NCBI GenBank assembly: GCA_022601155.1
Contig: JAHZJA010000731.1
Location: 1-32,082, forward strand
DNA length: 32,082 nt
From: Deltaproteobacteria bacterium
GTDB lineage: Bacteria > Myxococcota_A > Polyangia > Nannocystales > Nannocystaceae
Reading direction: 5' to 3'
The notes under the pieces are model-generated. The model was given only the letters and a program-made list of their open reading frames with translations, did not search any database and was not told the origin of the DNA. The translations under genes and the position numbers were made by a program. Shown piece after piece: positions 10,372 to 18,240 of the stretch (its first letter is position 1; each line of letters starts with the position of its first letter).

Positions 10372-11300
10372 TCCGCCTCAGATCCCTGTCATCGTTGCTG
10401 CTGGGAGCCATGCTCTTGGGGTGGTCGCCCGTGGCCCGGGCCGCCGAGGAGACCAACCTCGACAGCCTGGGGCAGATCGCACACCTGGTGCGCTGGTCCG
10501 GGGTGTTCACCGCCATCGTCGTCATCGTGGGCGTCGCCATCGCGATGCGATTTCTCCGCGACAGCGTCTCCGGCCTCAGCCGTCGGTTCCCCAATCGACG
10601 CCTGCTGCTGCAGCAGACCGCCACCATCGCGCAGTTCATCATCTACATCGTCACGGGTATCGCCGTGGTGACGCTCAGCTTCCGGCTCAACGACAACCTC
10701 CTGGCGCTGATGGGAGGCACCGTGGCGGTCTCGGTGGGCTTTGCCATCAAAGACGTCGTCGCGTCGTTCATCGCCGGGATCATGATCATGATCGACCGCC
10801 CGTTTCAGGTGGGTGATCGCGTCTCCTTTGGCGGCCAGTACGGAGACATCACCGCGATCGGTCTGCGCTCGGTGAGGCTCCAGACCCTCGACGACAACAC
10901 CGTCACGATCCCCAACAACAAGTTCCTCAACGAGATGACCTCCAACGGCAACTATGGAGCGCTCGACATGCAGGTGGTGATGGACTTCTTCGTCGGTCCA
11001 GACCAAGACATCCGCCTCGGCCGCGAGCTGGTCACCGAGGCCGCCGTCTCCAGCCGGTTCATCTTCCTCGACAAGGCCGTCGTCGTGTTGATCAACCAGG
11101 TGGTCTTGGACAACCACCTCGCGGTCCGCCTCCGCCTCAAGGCGTACGTACTCGACACGCGGTTCGAGAAGCTGTTCGAGACCGATGTGAACCTCCGGGT
11201 GCTCGACGCCTTCGCCAGCGAGGGCATCGCCCCTCCCGCGATGCTCCACCGCGCGTGGGGAGAGCTGCGACCGGTGCAGCTGCCCGCGACCGGGACCTGA
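10368..11300 (+). CDS. MscS family mechanosensitive channel
   Basis: A 310-residue protein with a cleavable-looking signal peptide (residues 1-25, ending ARA), two or three TM helices, then the MscS core. The pore-lining TM3 equivalent is LLALMGGTVAVSVGFAIKDVVASFIAG, followed by the beta-domain signature RPFQVGDRVSFGGQYGDITAIGLRSVRLQTLDDNTVTIPNNKFL and a C-terminal alpha/beta domain. MscS channels open under membrane tension or a bound ligand and release solutes. ATG 10368 overlaps the TGA of the ATPase gene (ATGA), a strong sign of translational coupling. The cytoplasmic domain is of normal MscS size with no cyclic-nucleotide domain, so any control by the ATPase would be through contact. Confidence 0.92.
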   Translation: MIRLRSLSSLLLGAMLLGWSPVARAAEETNLDSLGQIAHLVRWSGVFTAIVVIVGVAIAMRFLRDSVSGLSRRFPNRRLLLQQTATIAQFIIYIVTGIAVVTLSFRLNDNLLALMGGTVAVSVGFAIKDVVASFIAGIMIMIDRPFQVGDRVSFGGQYGDITAIGLRSVRLQTLDDNTVTIPNNKFLNEMTSNGNYGALDMQVVMDFFVGPDQDIRLGRELVTEAAVSSRFIFLDKAVVVLINQVVLDNHLAVRLRLKAYVLDTRFEKLFETDVNLRVLDAFASEGIAPPAMLHRAWGELRPVQLPATGT

Positions 11301-11310
11301 GCCCGACCCC

Positions 11311-11353
11311 GCCGAGCCCGACCGACCAATGGTTGCCCCCACGCGGGCTCGGC
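11311..11353. terminator. 10-bp inverted repeat after mscS (possible terminator hairpin)
   Basis: GCCGAGCCCG at 11311-11320 is exactly complementary to CGGGCTCGGC at 11344-11353. The 23-base loop itself holds a small ACCA/TGGT stem. It begins 11 nt after the MscS stop. There is no T-run, so it may be a Rho-assisted or RNA-stability hairpin rather than a classical terminator. Confidence 0.4.
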
Positions 11354-11487
11354 CACGGCCTGCTAGGATCGGCGGGATGTCGTCGCCCTGTGCTCCGCGT
11401 GCGATCCAGACCCACTCGATGACCCTCACGCGGTCCCTCGGCCCGGCCTCGGACCAACCCAGAGCGTCGAGCTTTCGCGCTGCCGCG

Positions 11488-12099
11488 ATGCGAGCGGCGG
11501 TGGTGTTGATCGCGTCGAGCCTGGGGTGTCAGCCCGATCCGCCCCCACAACCACAGGGGCGAGTCCTCCCTCCTCCGCCATCGAAGCCTTCCCCGCCGCG
11601 ATCGTCGATCAAGTTCGACGTGGGCGCCCCCGCCCCGCAGCCGGCCGCCAACGCGGCCACGGTCTCGACGTTGCGCGAGCGCTTGGCCGCCACCGGAAGC
11701 GACGCACCCGCGCTGAGATCCATGTCGCGTGTCGAGGCGTTCTACGCCGCGCGCGCGCACGAGCCCGCGTGGATCGACGGTCTGCGACCCAATGCCCTGG
11801 CAGTCGCGGTGCTTCGGGCCGCGGCCAAGCTGGGCGAGCACGGTATCGACCCCGAGACTCTCGACATTCCGTCGCTCGATCCAAACGCTCCTGGGCCTGG
11901 CGATCCCGTCGGGTTCGAGCTGCAGATCACCGACCTATGGCTGACCGTGGGCGATCGCCTCCTGAGCAAGCGGCCCGGTGCGCCCGCCAAAGCCGCGGAC
12001 CGAAACCGAGCCCTGCTCGAAGCGCTCGGCAAGGCCATCGACGATGGCAACCCCGGAACGGCACTGTTGCAGCTGGCTACGCCCCCGGCGCCGAAGTAA
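11488..12099 (+). CDS. Lipoprotein with L,D-transpeptidase scaffold-like segment
   Basis: From ATG 11488 the product has 203 residues: a short lipoprotein signal (MRAAVVLIASSLG|C14), a Pro-rich linker to about residue 50, then a helical domain. The phrase FYAARAHEPAWIDGLRPNA (from residue 85) followed by AAAKLGEHGIDPETLDIP is close to the scaffold domain of YcbB-type L,D-transpeptidases (FYxxRxxxPAW...HGLDPxxY). The catalytic YkuD domain (HGxxx...SxGCxR) is absent and the chain stops at 203. It may bind peptidoglycan or be a partner of a separate enzyme. In-frame ATGs at 11329, 11377 and 11419 would give implausibly long signal N-regions. GC content and codon use match neighbouring genes. Confidence 0.7.
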   Translation: MRAAVVLIASSLGCQPDPPPQPQGRVLPPPPSKPSPPRSSIKFDVGAPAPQPAANAATVSTLRERLAATGSDAPALRSMSRVEAFYAARAHEPAWIDGLRPNALAVAVLRAAAKLGEHGIDPETLDIPSLDPNAPGPGDPVGFELQITDLWLTVGDRLLSKRPGAPAKAADRNRALLEALGKAIDDGNPGTALLQLATPPAPK

Positions 12100-12135
12100 A
12101 CGCACCCGCGCGTGCGCGGAGCCGCGGAACATGTC

Positions 12136-13449
12136 ATGAAGGCAGTCGCCATGCCTGATGCCGCCCCCGCCGTGCGCCCTCGCGATCGTTCACGTGCCTA
12201 CGACATCGTCTTGTGGGGCGCGACCGGCTTCACCGGTCGCCTCGTCGCCGAGCACCTCGTGCGCCACCCGGGCGACGTGCCTCTGCGCATCGCCCTCGCC
12301 GGTCGTAGCCGCGACAAGCTCGAGGCGTTGCGCACCGAGCTGGCCGCCATCGATCCCGCCGCGGCCGACCTCCCGCTCGAGCTCGCCGACAGCTTCGACA
12401 AACAAGCCCTCGATGCCCTTGCCGCGAAGGCCGAGGTGATCTGCACCACCGTGGGCCCCTACCTCGAGTACGGCGCGGCGTTGGTCGACGCCTGCGTGCA
12501 GCACGGCACCGACTACTGCGATCTGACGGGCGAGGTTCCGTTCATTCGGCAGATGATCGATGCCCACCACGAGCAGGCGCAGCGCAGCGGCAGCCGGATC
12601 GTGTGTTGCTGCGGCTTCGACTCGATCCCCTCCGATCTCGGCACGTTGATGATGCAGCAGGCCATGCACGAGCAGCATGGGGTCTCCGCGCGCGACGTGA
12701 AGCTCGCCGTCACCGCGTCGCGCGGCGGTTTTTCGGGGGGCACCGTGGCCAGCATGATCGAGATGGTCGAGCGCATGCGAAAGGACCAGAGCCTGCGTCG
12801 GCTCATGGCCAACCCCTATGCGCTCGACCCCAGCGATGAGAAGCCCGGCCCCGACTCGCCCGATCAAAAGGGCGTGCGCTTCGACGACGATCTCGACCGA
12901 TGGACCGCGCCGTTCGTGATGGCCGCCGTCAACACCCGCGTCGTCCGGCGCTCCAATGCCCTGCTCGGCTACGACTACGGCCGAGATTTCCGCTACCAGG
13001 AGTTCATGGCGTTTCGCCGCGGAGCCAAGGGCCTGGGCAGTGCGTGGTCGGTCGCGGGCGGCCTGGTGGGCTTCCTCGGTGCGGTCACGATCAAGCCCAC
13101 CCGCAAGCTCCTCCAACGGTTCGTGCTGCCCGCTCCGGGCGAGGGCCCCAGCCTCGAGCAACGCGAAGCGGGTCTGTTTCGCATGCGCCTATTCGCGCGC
13201 GGGTCCGGCTCCAACGGTGAAGACGTGGTCCTGCGCGGGCGCGTGGAGGGCAACAAAGATCCCGGCTACGGCGGGACCGCGATCATGCTCGGCGAGTCGG
13301 CACGGTGCTTGGCCCTCGACGGCGCGACGCTCGACTCCCCCGGCGGAATCTCGACGCCCGCCGCCGCGATGGGCTCGACATTGATCGAGCGCCTCCGCGG
13401 CGCAGGGATGGTCTTCAGCGTCGACGACCCCAAGCCCGCCTCCGCGTAG
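12136..13449 (+). CDS. Saccharopine dehydrogenase-like / trans-acting enoyl reductase family protein
   Basis: A 437-residue soluble oxidoreductase. A Rossmann nucleotide-binding loop GATGFTG lies at 28-34, followed by LALAGR-type spacing (IALAGRSRDKLEAL), TTVGPYLEYGAALVDAC, GTDYCDLTGE and CCGFDSIPSDLG. These phrases are shared with the saccharopine dehydrogenase-like family that includes mycobacterial Rv2449c/trans-acting enoyl reductases of phenolic-lipid synthesis. Such enzymes use NAD(P)H on lipid-linked or aldehyde/enoyl substrates; the substrate here is unknown, as no polyketide synthase is nearby. ATG 12136 or 12151 are both possible starts; GTG 12112 is less likely. It is 36 nt after the lipoprotein gene and convergent with the next gene. 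Confidence 0.88.
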   Translation: MKAVAMPDAAPAVRPRDRSRAYDIVLWGATGFTGRLVAEHLVRHPGDVPLRIALAGRSRDKLEALRTELAAIDPAAADLPLELADSFDKQALDALAAKAEVICTTVGPYLEYGAALVDACVQHGTDYCDLTGEVPFIRQMIDAHHEQAQRSGSRIVCCCGFDSIPSDLGTLMMQQAMHEQHGVSARDVKLAVTASRGGFSGGTVASMIEMVERMRKDQSLRRLMANPYALDPSDEKPGPDSPDQKGVRFDDDLDRWTAPFVMAAVNTRVVRRSNALLGYDYGRDFRYQEFMAFRRGAKGLGSAWSVAGGLVGFLGAVTIKPTRKLLQRFVLPAPGEGPSLEQREAGLFRMRLFARGSGSNGEDVVLRGRVEGNKDPGYGGTAIMLGESARCLALDGATLDSPGGISTPAAAMGSTLIERLRGAGMVFSVDDPKPASA

Positions 13450-13486
13450 GGCACCCAGGCTCAGCCGCGCAGCAGCGTCAGCCCGG

Positions 13487-14047
13487 TCAAGACGGTGAGC
13501 CCGCGGCGGCGCGGGCCTGTAGTGCGCTGAGGCGATTGCAGGTCTCGGTCGAGCCGGCGTGGCACGCCTCCCGCATCTGATCGCGGGTCGCATAGCCCAG
13601 GTCGTCCACGCCGACGAGTTTTCCCCGGTAAAATCGCACCTCCGTGTCGCGCACCCCGGAGAAGGTCCGAGACTCGCGGGGCCCGCTGGCCTCGTAGTCC
13701 GTCTGGGTGCCGTAGGCCACCTCCTCGAACCGCCACGCCTCGTCGCCGCCCTCGGGCGTCTCGGGGAGGATTGCGCCCATCGAGATCGGCCGCCCCAAGC
13801 TCGCGCGAACCTCCTCGTGGTTCATGCCTGCTACCAAGCTCCCCGCCACGATCGCGTCGCGAACCTTCGGGCTGAGATCGGGGTGGGCTTCGACGAACTT
13901 CTGTCGGCGCTGCTGCGGCGTGGGCTCGGTGTGGGCCGCCGCCTTGTTGCCGCCGAACATCGATTGCAGCGAAGCGCACCCCGACACCAAGCCCGTCGCG
14001 GTGCCGAGACCGACGACGAAGGCCAGGGTCATCCTTTGCATCTTCAT
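13487..14047 (-). CDS. BamE-like lipoprotein
   Basis: A 186-residue protein with a lipoprotein signal (MKMQRM, hydrophobic core, LVSG|C24). After a linker, the mature part runs VRDAIVAGSLVAGMNHEEVRASLGRPISMG, then an aromatic strand (AWRFEEVAYG) and a final strand EVRFYRGKLVGVDD. This 'GM-xx-EEV-xxxLG-P ... W ... F-xxGKLVG' pattern is the two-helix/three-strand layout of SmpA/BamE-type outer-membrane lipoproteins, though similarity is by pattern only. A final helical stretch contains two Cys (EACHAGSTETC), likely a disulfide. ATG 14047 was chosen because upstream starts would bury the signal peptide 29 residues in. It is downstream of the spermidine-synthase-fold gene on the same strand (111 nt gap). 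Confidence 0.8.
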   Translation of the reverse strand: MKMQRMTLAFVVGLGTATGLVSGCASLQSMFGGNKAAAHTEPTPQQRRQKFVEAHPDLSPKVRDAIVAGSLVAGMNHEEVRASLGRPISMGAILPETPEGGDEAWRFEEVAYGTQTDYEASGPRESRTFSGVRDTEVRFYRGKLVGVDDLGYATRDQMREACHAGSTETCNRLSALQARAAAGSPS

Positions 14048-14158
14048 CGAAGGGGACAGGCGCACGAGGCCCGCCCACTGACTCACGGCATCGCCGTGCG
14101 AGCGCTCACAATGCCCGTCAGGGGCTGGAGCCAAGCCCTGGATCCGTCGTTCGGCCGG

Positions 14159-15163
14159 CTACCGGGTGGGGTACGCGTAGTCGCAGTCGGAGCCGACGCA
14201 TCGCTCGTTGTGCCGCTCGATTCCCTGCTCGAGGTTGGTCTTGGAGAAGTCGTCGTGCAGCACTCTGACGTCGTTGTCATCCCAGTCGCGACCCAGGTAC
14301 CAGCGTGCCGCCAGCCCCTGCATGTCGAAGTCGAACGCCGGCTGGGCCCTGCGCGCGTTGGCCCGCATCGCATACGTGCTCGTCGCCTGCTCGTCTGCCG
14401 AGGCCACGTAGATCGTCTGCCGCCCGCGTTCGGTGTGGAACGCATAGCCCTGCCCGAATGCATCCGCGAACGTCGTGCGGTCGTGCTTGTACATCGGCGT
14501 CGCGTTGTGAAGGTTGGCCACCACCACCCCCCGCGGGCTCATGTGGTCGCGCAGCGCCTGATAGTACTCGCGCGTCTTGAGGTGCAGGGGCACGAAGACC
14601 CCGCGAAACGCATCGAGCATGATCATGTCCCAGCCCGGGGTCGGGGGTGACTGCTCGACGAACAGCCGGCCATCGGCCGCGTGCGTCCGGTAGCGGGGGC
14701 TGTCGGGCACACCGAAGTACTTGCGCGCCAGACGGATCACCTCGGGGTCGATGTCGACCGCGTCGATCTCCAGATCGGGGATCCGCTCGAACAGATAGTT
14801 GCTGATCTGCCCGCCGCCCAGCCCGATCATCAGCAGGCGCTTGGGGCCCGGGTGGAGCACGAATCCGGCCATCATCGTGCGGGTGTAGTCGAGGTCGAGG
14901 CTGCGGGGATGGCTGCGATCGAAACGCGACTCGATGTAGTACGTGCCATCGACCACGAAGTACATCGTCACCACATCACCGGTCTCGGCGACCACGATGT
15001 GATTGAACGGCGACTTGGCTTCCTCGAGCACGTTCTCGCGGGGTGACAGCCGGGCCTGTGCCAGCCTCGGTCCCGCGAGCCACGGCACCGCCACCGACGG
15101 CATCGCAGCCAGACCCAGACCCACTCCCGTGCCGTGCAGCCACCGACGTCGTGACAACTTCAT
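14159..15163 (-). CDS. Tat-signal spermidine synthase-fold protein
   Basis: A 334-residue protein. MKLSRRRWLHGTGVGLGLAA is a twin-arginine signal (SRRRWL then a hydrophobic core). The mature protein has the spermidine synthase/methyltransferase layout: beta-rich N-terminal (VVAETGDVVTMYF, GTYYIESRFD), the nucleotide-binding loop LLMIGLGGGQISNYLFE, the acidic ribose contact DAVDIDPEVIRLARKYFG, HAADGRLF, then IMLDAFRG. In true spermidine/spermine synthases the active site reads DxxD/DxTD; here the matching site is DAFRG, so the second Asp is missing. It is therefore probably not a classical putrescine aminopropyltransferase. Export to the periplasm is inferred from the Tat motif. ATG 15163 puts the RR motif at the N-terminus. 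Confidence 0.85.
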   Translation of the reverse strand: MKLSRRRWLHGTGVGLGLAAMPSVAVPWLAGPRLAQARLSPRENVLEEAKSPFNHIVVAETGDVVTMYFVVDGTYYIESRFDRSHPRSLDLDYTRTMMAGFVLHPGPKRLLMIGLGGGQISNYLFERIPDLEIDAVDIDPEVIRLARKYFGVPDSPRYRTHAADGRLFVEQSPPTPGWDMIMLDAFRGVFVPLHLKTREYYQALRDHMSPRGVVVANLHNATPMYKHDRTTFADAFGQGYAFHTERGRQTIYVASADEQATSTYAMRANARRAQPAFDFDMQGLAARWYLGRDWDDNDVRVLHDDFSKTNLEQGIERHNERCVGSDCDYAYPTR

Positions 15164-15356
15164 CGGGATGAGCCTAGCAGCCCGCCGTGGATTCTCCGCG
15201 CAGACGACCATTCGGGGGCCCGCGGGGAGCAACTCCACGCGCACTCGGCCTCCTCGCCGCCTGACGACATTTCGGGGACCGCTGGAACCGAGCCCGCGGG
15301 TGCCCCTCGACCGTCCCGCTTCGTCGGGAAATTGGCGATGAAGCCTACCCTCGTGC

Positions 15357-15920
15357 TTGGTTGTCTTCGTGCAACGCGCCGCCGCCAGCATTGGAATCGC
15401 GGCCCTCGCCGCTGCCTTCGGGGCGCTGGCGGTGGCTCAGCTCGTCGTCCTGCCCGGCCTGCAAGCCCAGCCTGGCCTCGTCGACCCCAATCTGCTCACC
15501 CGCCTGGTCGCCCCCGTCCATCTGCGCTGTGTGGAGATCGCCCTGGTCGGCTCCATCGTCTTGGTTGGCGTCGCGCCGCGGTGGCTCGGGTCACGACTGG
15601 CGACCACCTTGGCCCTGCTCGCCGTCACCGGGACCGGCTTACTTCGCATGGTCACCCTCCCGGCCGTGTACGAAGCCTGGGCGCGCGTGGACCGGGTTGC
15701 GCTCGCACCTCGAGACCGATTGGTGCACGCCGAGACCCTCGCCCATCAAGCCGAGTGGATCGGTATCGGGAGCATGGCCATGGTGTTGATGTTGATCGTA
15801 CTCGCGGGCCTGCGATGGCGGCCGCGTGCCGCCACCGGCGATCGAGCCCGAGGGTCCAGCCCCGAGCCCACGACCGAGTCGGCCGCCAACGGGTCCGACG
15901 CCGTAGCCAAAGCGGCCTGA
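15357..15920 (+). CDS. Four-TM membrane protein, DUF4149/TMEM205-like
   Basis: A 187-residue protein with four hydrophobic helices: about residues 9-30, 60-78, 82-100 and 136-155. The first helix ends FGALAVAQLVVLPGLQ and is followed by LVAPVHLRCVEIALVG. A TM with a following Pro-Gly-Leu and a conserved 'hxxxHxR' loop recalls DUF4149/TMEM205-like proteins; the match is by pattern only. The C-terminal 30 residues are polar and Ser/Ala-rich. The start may be TTG 15357 or GTG 15369; both place TM1 close to the N-terminus. It is divergent from the Tat-signal gene, with 193 bp between them holding a weak 60-bp-spaced direct repeat. Confidence 0.65.
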   Translation: MVVFVQRAAASIGIAALAAAFGALAVAQLVVLPGLQAQPGLVDPNLLTRLVAPVHLRCVEIALVGSIVLVGVAPRWLGSRLATTLALLAVTGTGLLRMVTLPAVYEAWARVDRVALAPRDRLVHAETLAHQAEWIGIGSMAMVLMLIVLAGLRWRPRAATGDRARGSSPEPTTESAANGSDAVAKAA

Positions 15921-16499
15921 GCTGCGGCATCGTCCGCGCACCGAGACTCGTCGCTCGCCGCGGCCCGCAGCACTGTCGCCCCGCCACGAAGGCTCGCTCC
16001 GACGTGTCAAGGTTCGGCGCCTCCCCGTATCGAACCTCGACCTGCGTTCCGCTCGCGTCAGTCGCCGCGCGCCTTCGCATGTAAGAACGCTTCGCTCTTG
16101 CCGTCGGACCGAGCCTCCGCACCGGTCGGGCACTCGCCCCGACATACCAAGGCTCGACGCCTCTCCCTATCGAACCTCGACCTGCGTTCCGCTCGCGTCA
16201 GTCGCCGCGCGCCTCCGCATGCAAGAGCCCTTCACGGTTCGGGCACGCGCTCCGTCTAATCGAGCCTCGCCCGGCGCGTCCATCGAACCTCGTCATGCGT
16301 TGCCCGCCTCCTTGTCGCGAAGCGCCGCCGCCCGCTGCGTTGAGCTGAGCGACATGCCCAAGGCACCTGCATCCGTTGCGCTTGTGGCAAGGGCAGCTTG
16401 CCCAACCGCGGCAACTCGGCCGTTCCCCGACCACGAAAATGCGTCACGACAAGACGACCCGCGTCCGAAGCCGGGCTGGTTCGACGTACCATCGTGGGC
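15921..16499. other. 579-bp spacer with direct repeats, no gene
   Basis: No convincing coding frame was found between the membrane protein and the esterase; the short open frames here cross the repeats without conserved features. Two long direct repeats and a weak third copy occupy 16001-16320 and are listed separately. The last 180 bp should contain the esterase promoter, but no clear -35/-10 pair could be picked. Confidence 0.6.
16001..16320. repeat. Direct repeat, ~90 bp units 140 bp apart, plus a partial third copy
   Basis: Positions 16001-16092 recur at 16141-16232 with few changes. The central 45 bp (TATCGAACCTCGACCTGCGT... at 16029 and 16169) are identical. A weaker third copy starts at 16281 (CATCGAACCTCGTCATGCGT). 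The intervening 50 bp are not conserved. The units are GC-rich and contain no perfect long palindrome. They may be remnants of an intergenic repeat family. Confidence 0.8.
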
Positions 16500-17534
16500 A
16501 TGCGAAGGAGTCTGCCAATTGCGGTCGTGGTGGGAATGGGCATGACCTCGGCCTGCACGACCACGCCCGACGGATCGTCGTCGACCGAATCGAGCACCAC
16601 ACCGTCCACCGACGACAGTGCCACCGGTGCCGACACTCAGGCGGACACCGACCTGCCGACAGCTGATGGCACCGGCTCCGACTTCCCCCCTCCAGTCCTC
16701 GACGATTGCATCGACGACGGCAGCGCGGGCATGCACGTGTACACCTGCGAGGGCTTCGACTACGACGTGACGATTCCCGAGGCCTGCCTGCAGACCGCCT
16801 GCGGCGTGATCGTCGATGTGCACGGTCTGTCGATGAGCGCCCAGATGCAGGAGGCCAACACCTCGATCGCCGCCCAGGGTTCGGCGCGTGGCTACATCGT
16901 CGTCCAGCCCAACGCCAACCCCGATCCACCCGTCGCCAGCTGGAACCCGCCGGGCGACGACGCCCTCGTCGTCGACTTCATGCTTCGCGTCGCCGATGCC
17001 TTCCACGCCGATCCCGATCGGCTGCACTTCACGGGCTTCTCGCAGGGCGGCTTCATGAGCTGGCGGGTCTTGTGCGAGTACGCCGACCTGCTCGCCTCCG
17101 TTGCTCCCGCCGCCGCCTGCGGTGATGGATCGAGCATCGTCGACTGCAACTTCGAGGGTGACGCACAGCCCGATGTTCCCGTCGACGTCTTGTACCTGCA
17201 CGGCACCACCGATGTCCTCGTGCCCCACGCCTGCGCGCCGGTGCGGCAAGCCGCCGTCGTCGCCGCCTACGACCTGGGCCCCGAGCAAGTCGTGACCCAA
17301 GGAGACGGCTACACCTGGGTTCGCCACCAGGGTGACGACGGGACCGTGCTCGAGGTGATCACCCACGAGTACAACGCCGACAACGTCGCGGTACTCGGGG
17401 GGCACTGCTATCCCGGCAGTGACGATCCCGGGGATGCCCCGGGGCAGCTGTTTTCGTTTGCGTGTGTCGAGCCCACCGACCTGCACTGGGGGCAGGCGGT
17501 GCTCGACTTCTTCGACGCGCACCCGCGGGGGTGA
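16500..17534 (+). CDS. Lipoprotein esterase / PHB-depolymerase-like hydrolase
   Basis: A 344-residue alpha/beta hydrolase with a lipoprotein-type signal (MRRSLPIAVVVGMGMTSA|C) and a long Ser/Thr/Asp linker typical of Nannocystaceae surface lipoproteins. The catalytic core is the LpqC/Esterase_PHB type: GVIVDVHGLS (oxyanion strand), nucleophile elbow GFSQGG with Ser181, acid Asp238 in HGTTDVLVP, and His302 in GGHCYPG. Such enzymes cleave esters such as feruloyl-polysaccharide or polyhydroxyalkanoate; the substrate is not deducible. Seven or more Cys in the mature part suggest disulfides and an extracytoplasmic site. ATG 16500 (MRRSLPIAVV) was chosen because it starts the signal peptide directly. 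It is convergent with the following gene. Confidence 0.88.
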   Translation: MRRSLPIAVVVGMGMTSACTTTPDGSSSTESSTTPSTDDSATGADTQADTDLPTADGTGSDFPPPVLDDCIDDGSAGMHVYTCEGFDYDVTIPEACLQTACGVIVDVHGLSMSAQMQEANTSIAAQGSARGYIVVQPNANPDPPVASWNPPGDDALVVDFMLRVADAFHADPDRLHFTGFSQGGFMSWRVLCEYADLLASVAPAAACGDGSSIVDCNFEGDAQPDVPVDVLYLHGTTDVLVPHACAPVRQAAVVAAYDLGPEQVVTQGDGYTWVRHQGDDGTVLEVITHEYNADNVAVLGGHCYPGSDDPGDAPGQLFSFACVEPTDLHWGQAVLDFFDAHPRG

Positions 17535-17559
17535 GGACGGACCGAGCCGTTCGACTGCG

Positions 17560-18228
17560 CTACGGGTTGGTCGTGACGCCAGGCTTGAGCGCCATCGCCA
17601 TCAACGGATCGTACTCGTGCTTGGTCCCGTTCGATTCCGTAGCAATAACGGTAAACGCGAAGTGCTGCAGGCAATTGAACTGCGTAACCTTGTTCGGAAT
17701 CTCGACGATCAACTCCTTGCCCAATTGCCCGGGAGGAAAATCGTGCTGCACGCCGTCTTCAATATAGAAGCCCGAGACGACGACGTCTGTGCCTTCGGCA
17801 GTCTGTCCCGAGATGATGAGCTTCCACTTCGGTTGAGTCGAGCTTGGAATGTCGACGCGGTTGATCACGACGTCGCCGTAGCCCTCCATCAGCTCCCATA
17901 CTTGGCCTCCTGAGTGATACTCGAGTTTGGTCGGTGGGCCCTCTACGACACGGAACACGAAGGTGTATCGATCCTGTGCCTGGAGCGCTGGCAGTCCCTC
18001 CAGTCCCTCCAGTTCGGAGTCGGTCCGGGAGGTTGGCTGGTCCTGGACCCGGGTAGCATCGGGGCGGTTGCGAATGAGGGTGATCGCCGGAGCGGGGGTG
18101 TTGGGTGTCATGCTTGTCGAGCTTTCCCTGGCTGTACCCGGAAGGTCGTCGATCCCCGCGACGACTCGTTCCGAGCGGTTTTGATTGTGCTCTAGAGTAG
18201 TGTCGATTTCGCGCAAAACCGTCAGCAT
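17560..18228 (-). CDS. Beta-rich hypothetical protein downstream of the kinase
   Basis: A 222-residue soluble protein with no signal peptide. Residues 1-75 are polar and look disordered; residues 85-215 read as a single beta-rich domain (RYTFVFRVVEG, KWKLIISGQ, VVVSGFYIEDG, HFAFTVIATESNG, HEYDPLMAMAL). The final 'xYDPxxxM' strand faintly recalls AidA/PixA-type inclusion-body proteins, but I would not assign that family. The reading frame begins 12 nt after the kinase stop, so it is almost certainly cotranscribed and may be a substrate or effector of the kinase. A second in-frame ATG at 18111 is possible. Base composition seems lower in GC than the neighbours, especially at 17640-17770. Confidence 0.7.
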   Translation of the reverse strand: MLTVLREIDTTLEHNQNRSERVVAGIDDLPGTARESSTSMTPNTPAPAITLIRNRPDATRVQDQPTSRTDSELEGLEGLPALQAQDRYTFVFRVVEGPPTKLEYHSGGQVWELMEGYGDVVINRVDIPSSTQPKWKLIISGQTAEGTDVVVSGFYIEDGVQHDFPPGQLGKELIVEIPNKVTQFNCLQHFAFTVIATESNGTKHEYDPLMAMALKPGVTTNP

Positions 18229-18240
18229 GGACCCGATCTT

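Noticed and set aside
12190-13161. 323-codon minus-strand frame opposite the oxidoreductase
   Set aside because: Antisense shadow; the plus strand carries a clear Rossmann motif and family-conserved phrases.
15203-15280. 60-bp-spaced similarity (GACGACCATTCGGGG / GACGACATTTCGGGG)
   Set aside because: Only about 18 bp similar with mismatches, too short to claim as a repeat family.
16470-16490. GGTTCGA resembling a tRNA T-loop
   Set aside because: No acceptor or anticodon stem can be formed around it and it lies in the esterase upstream region.
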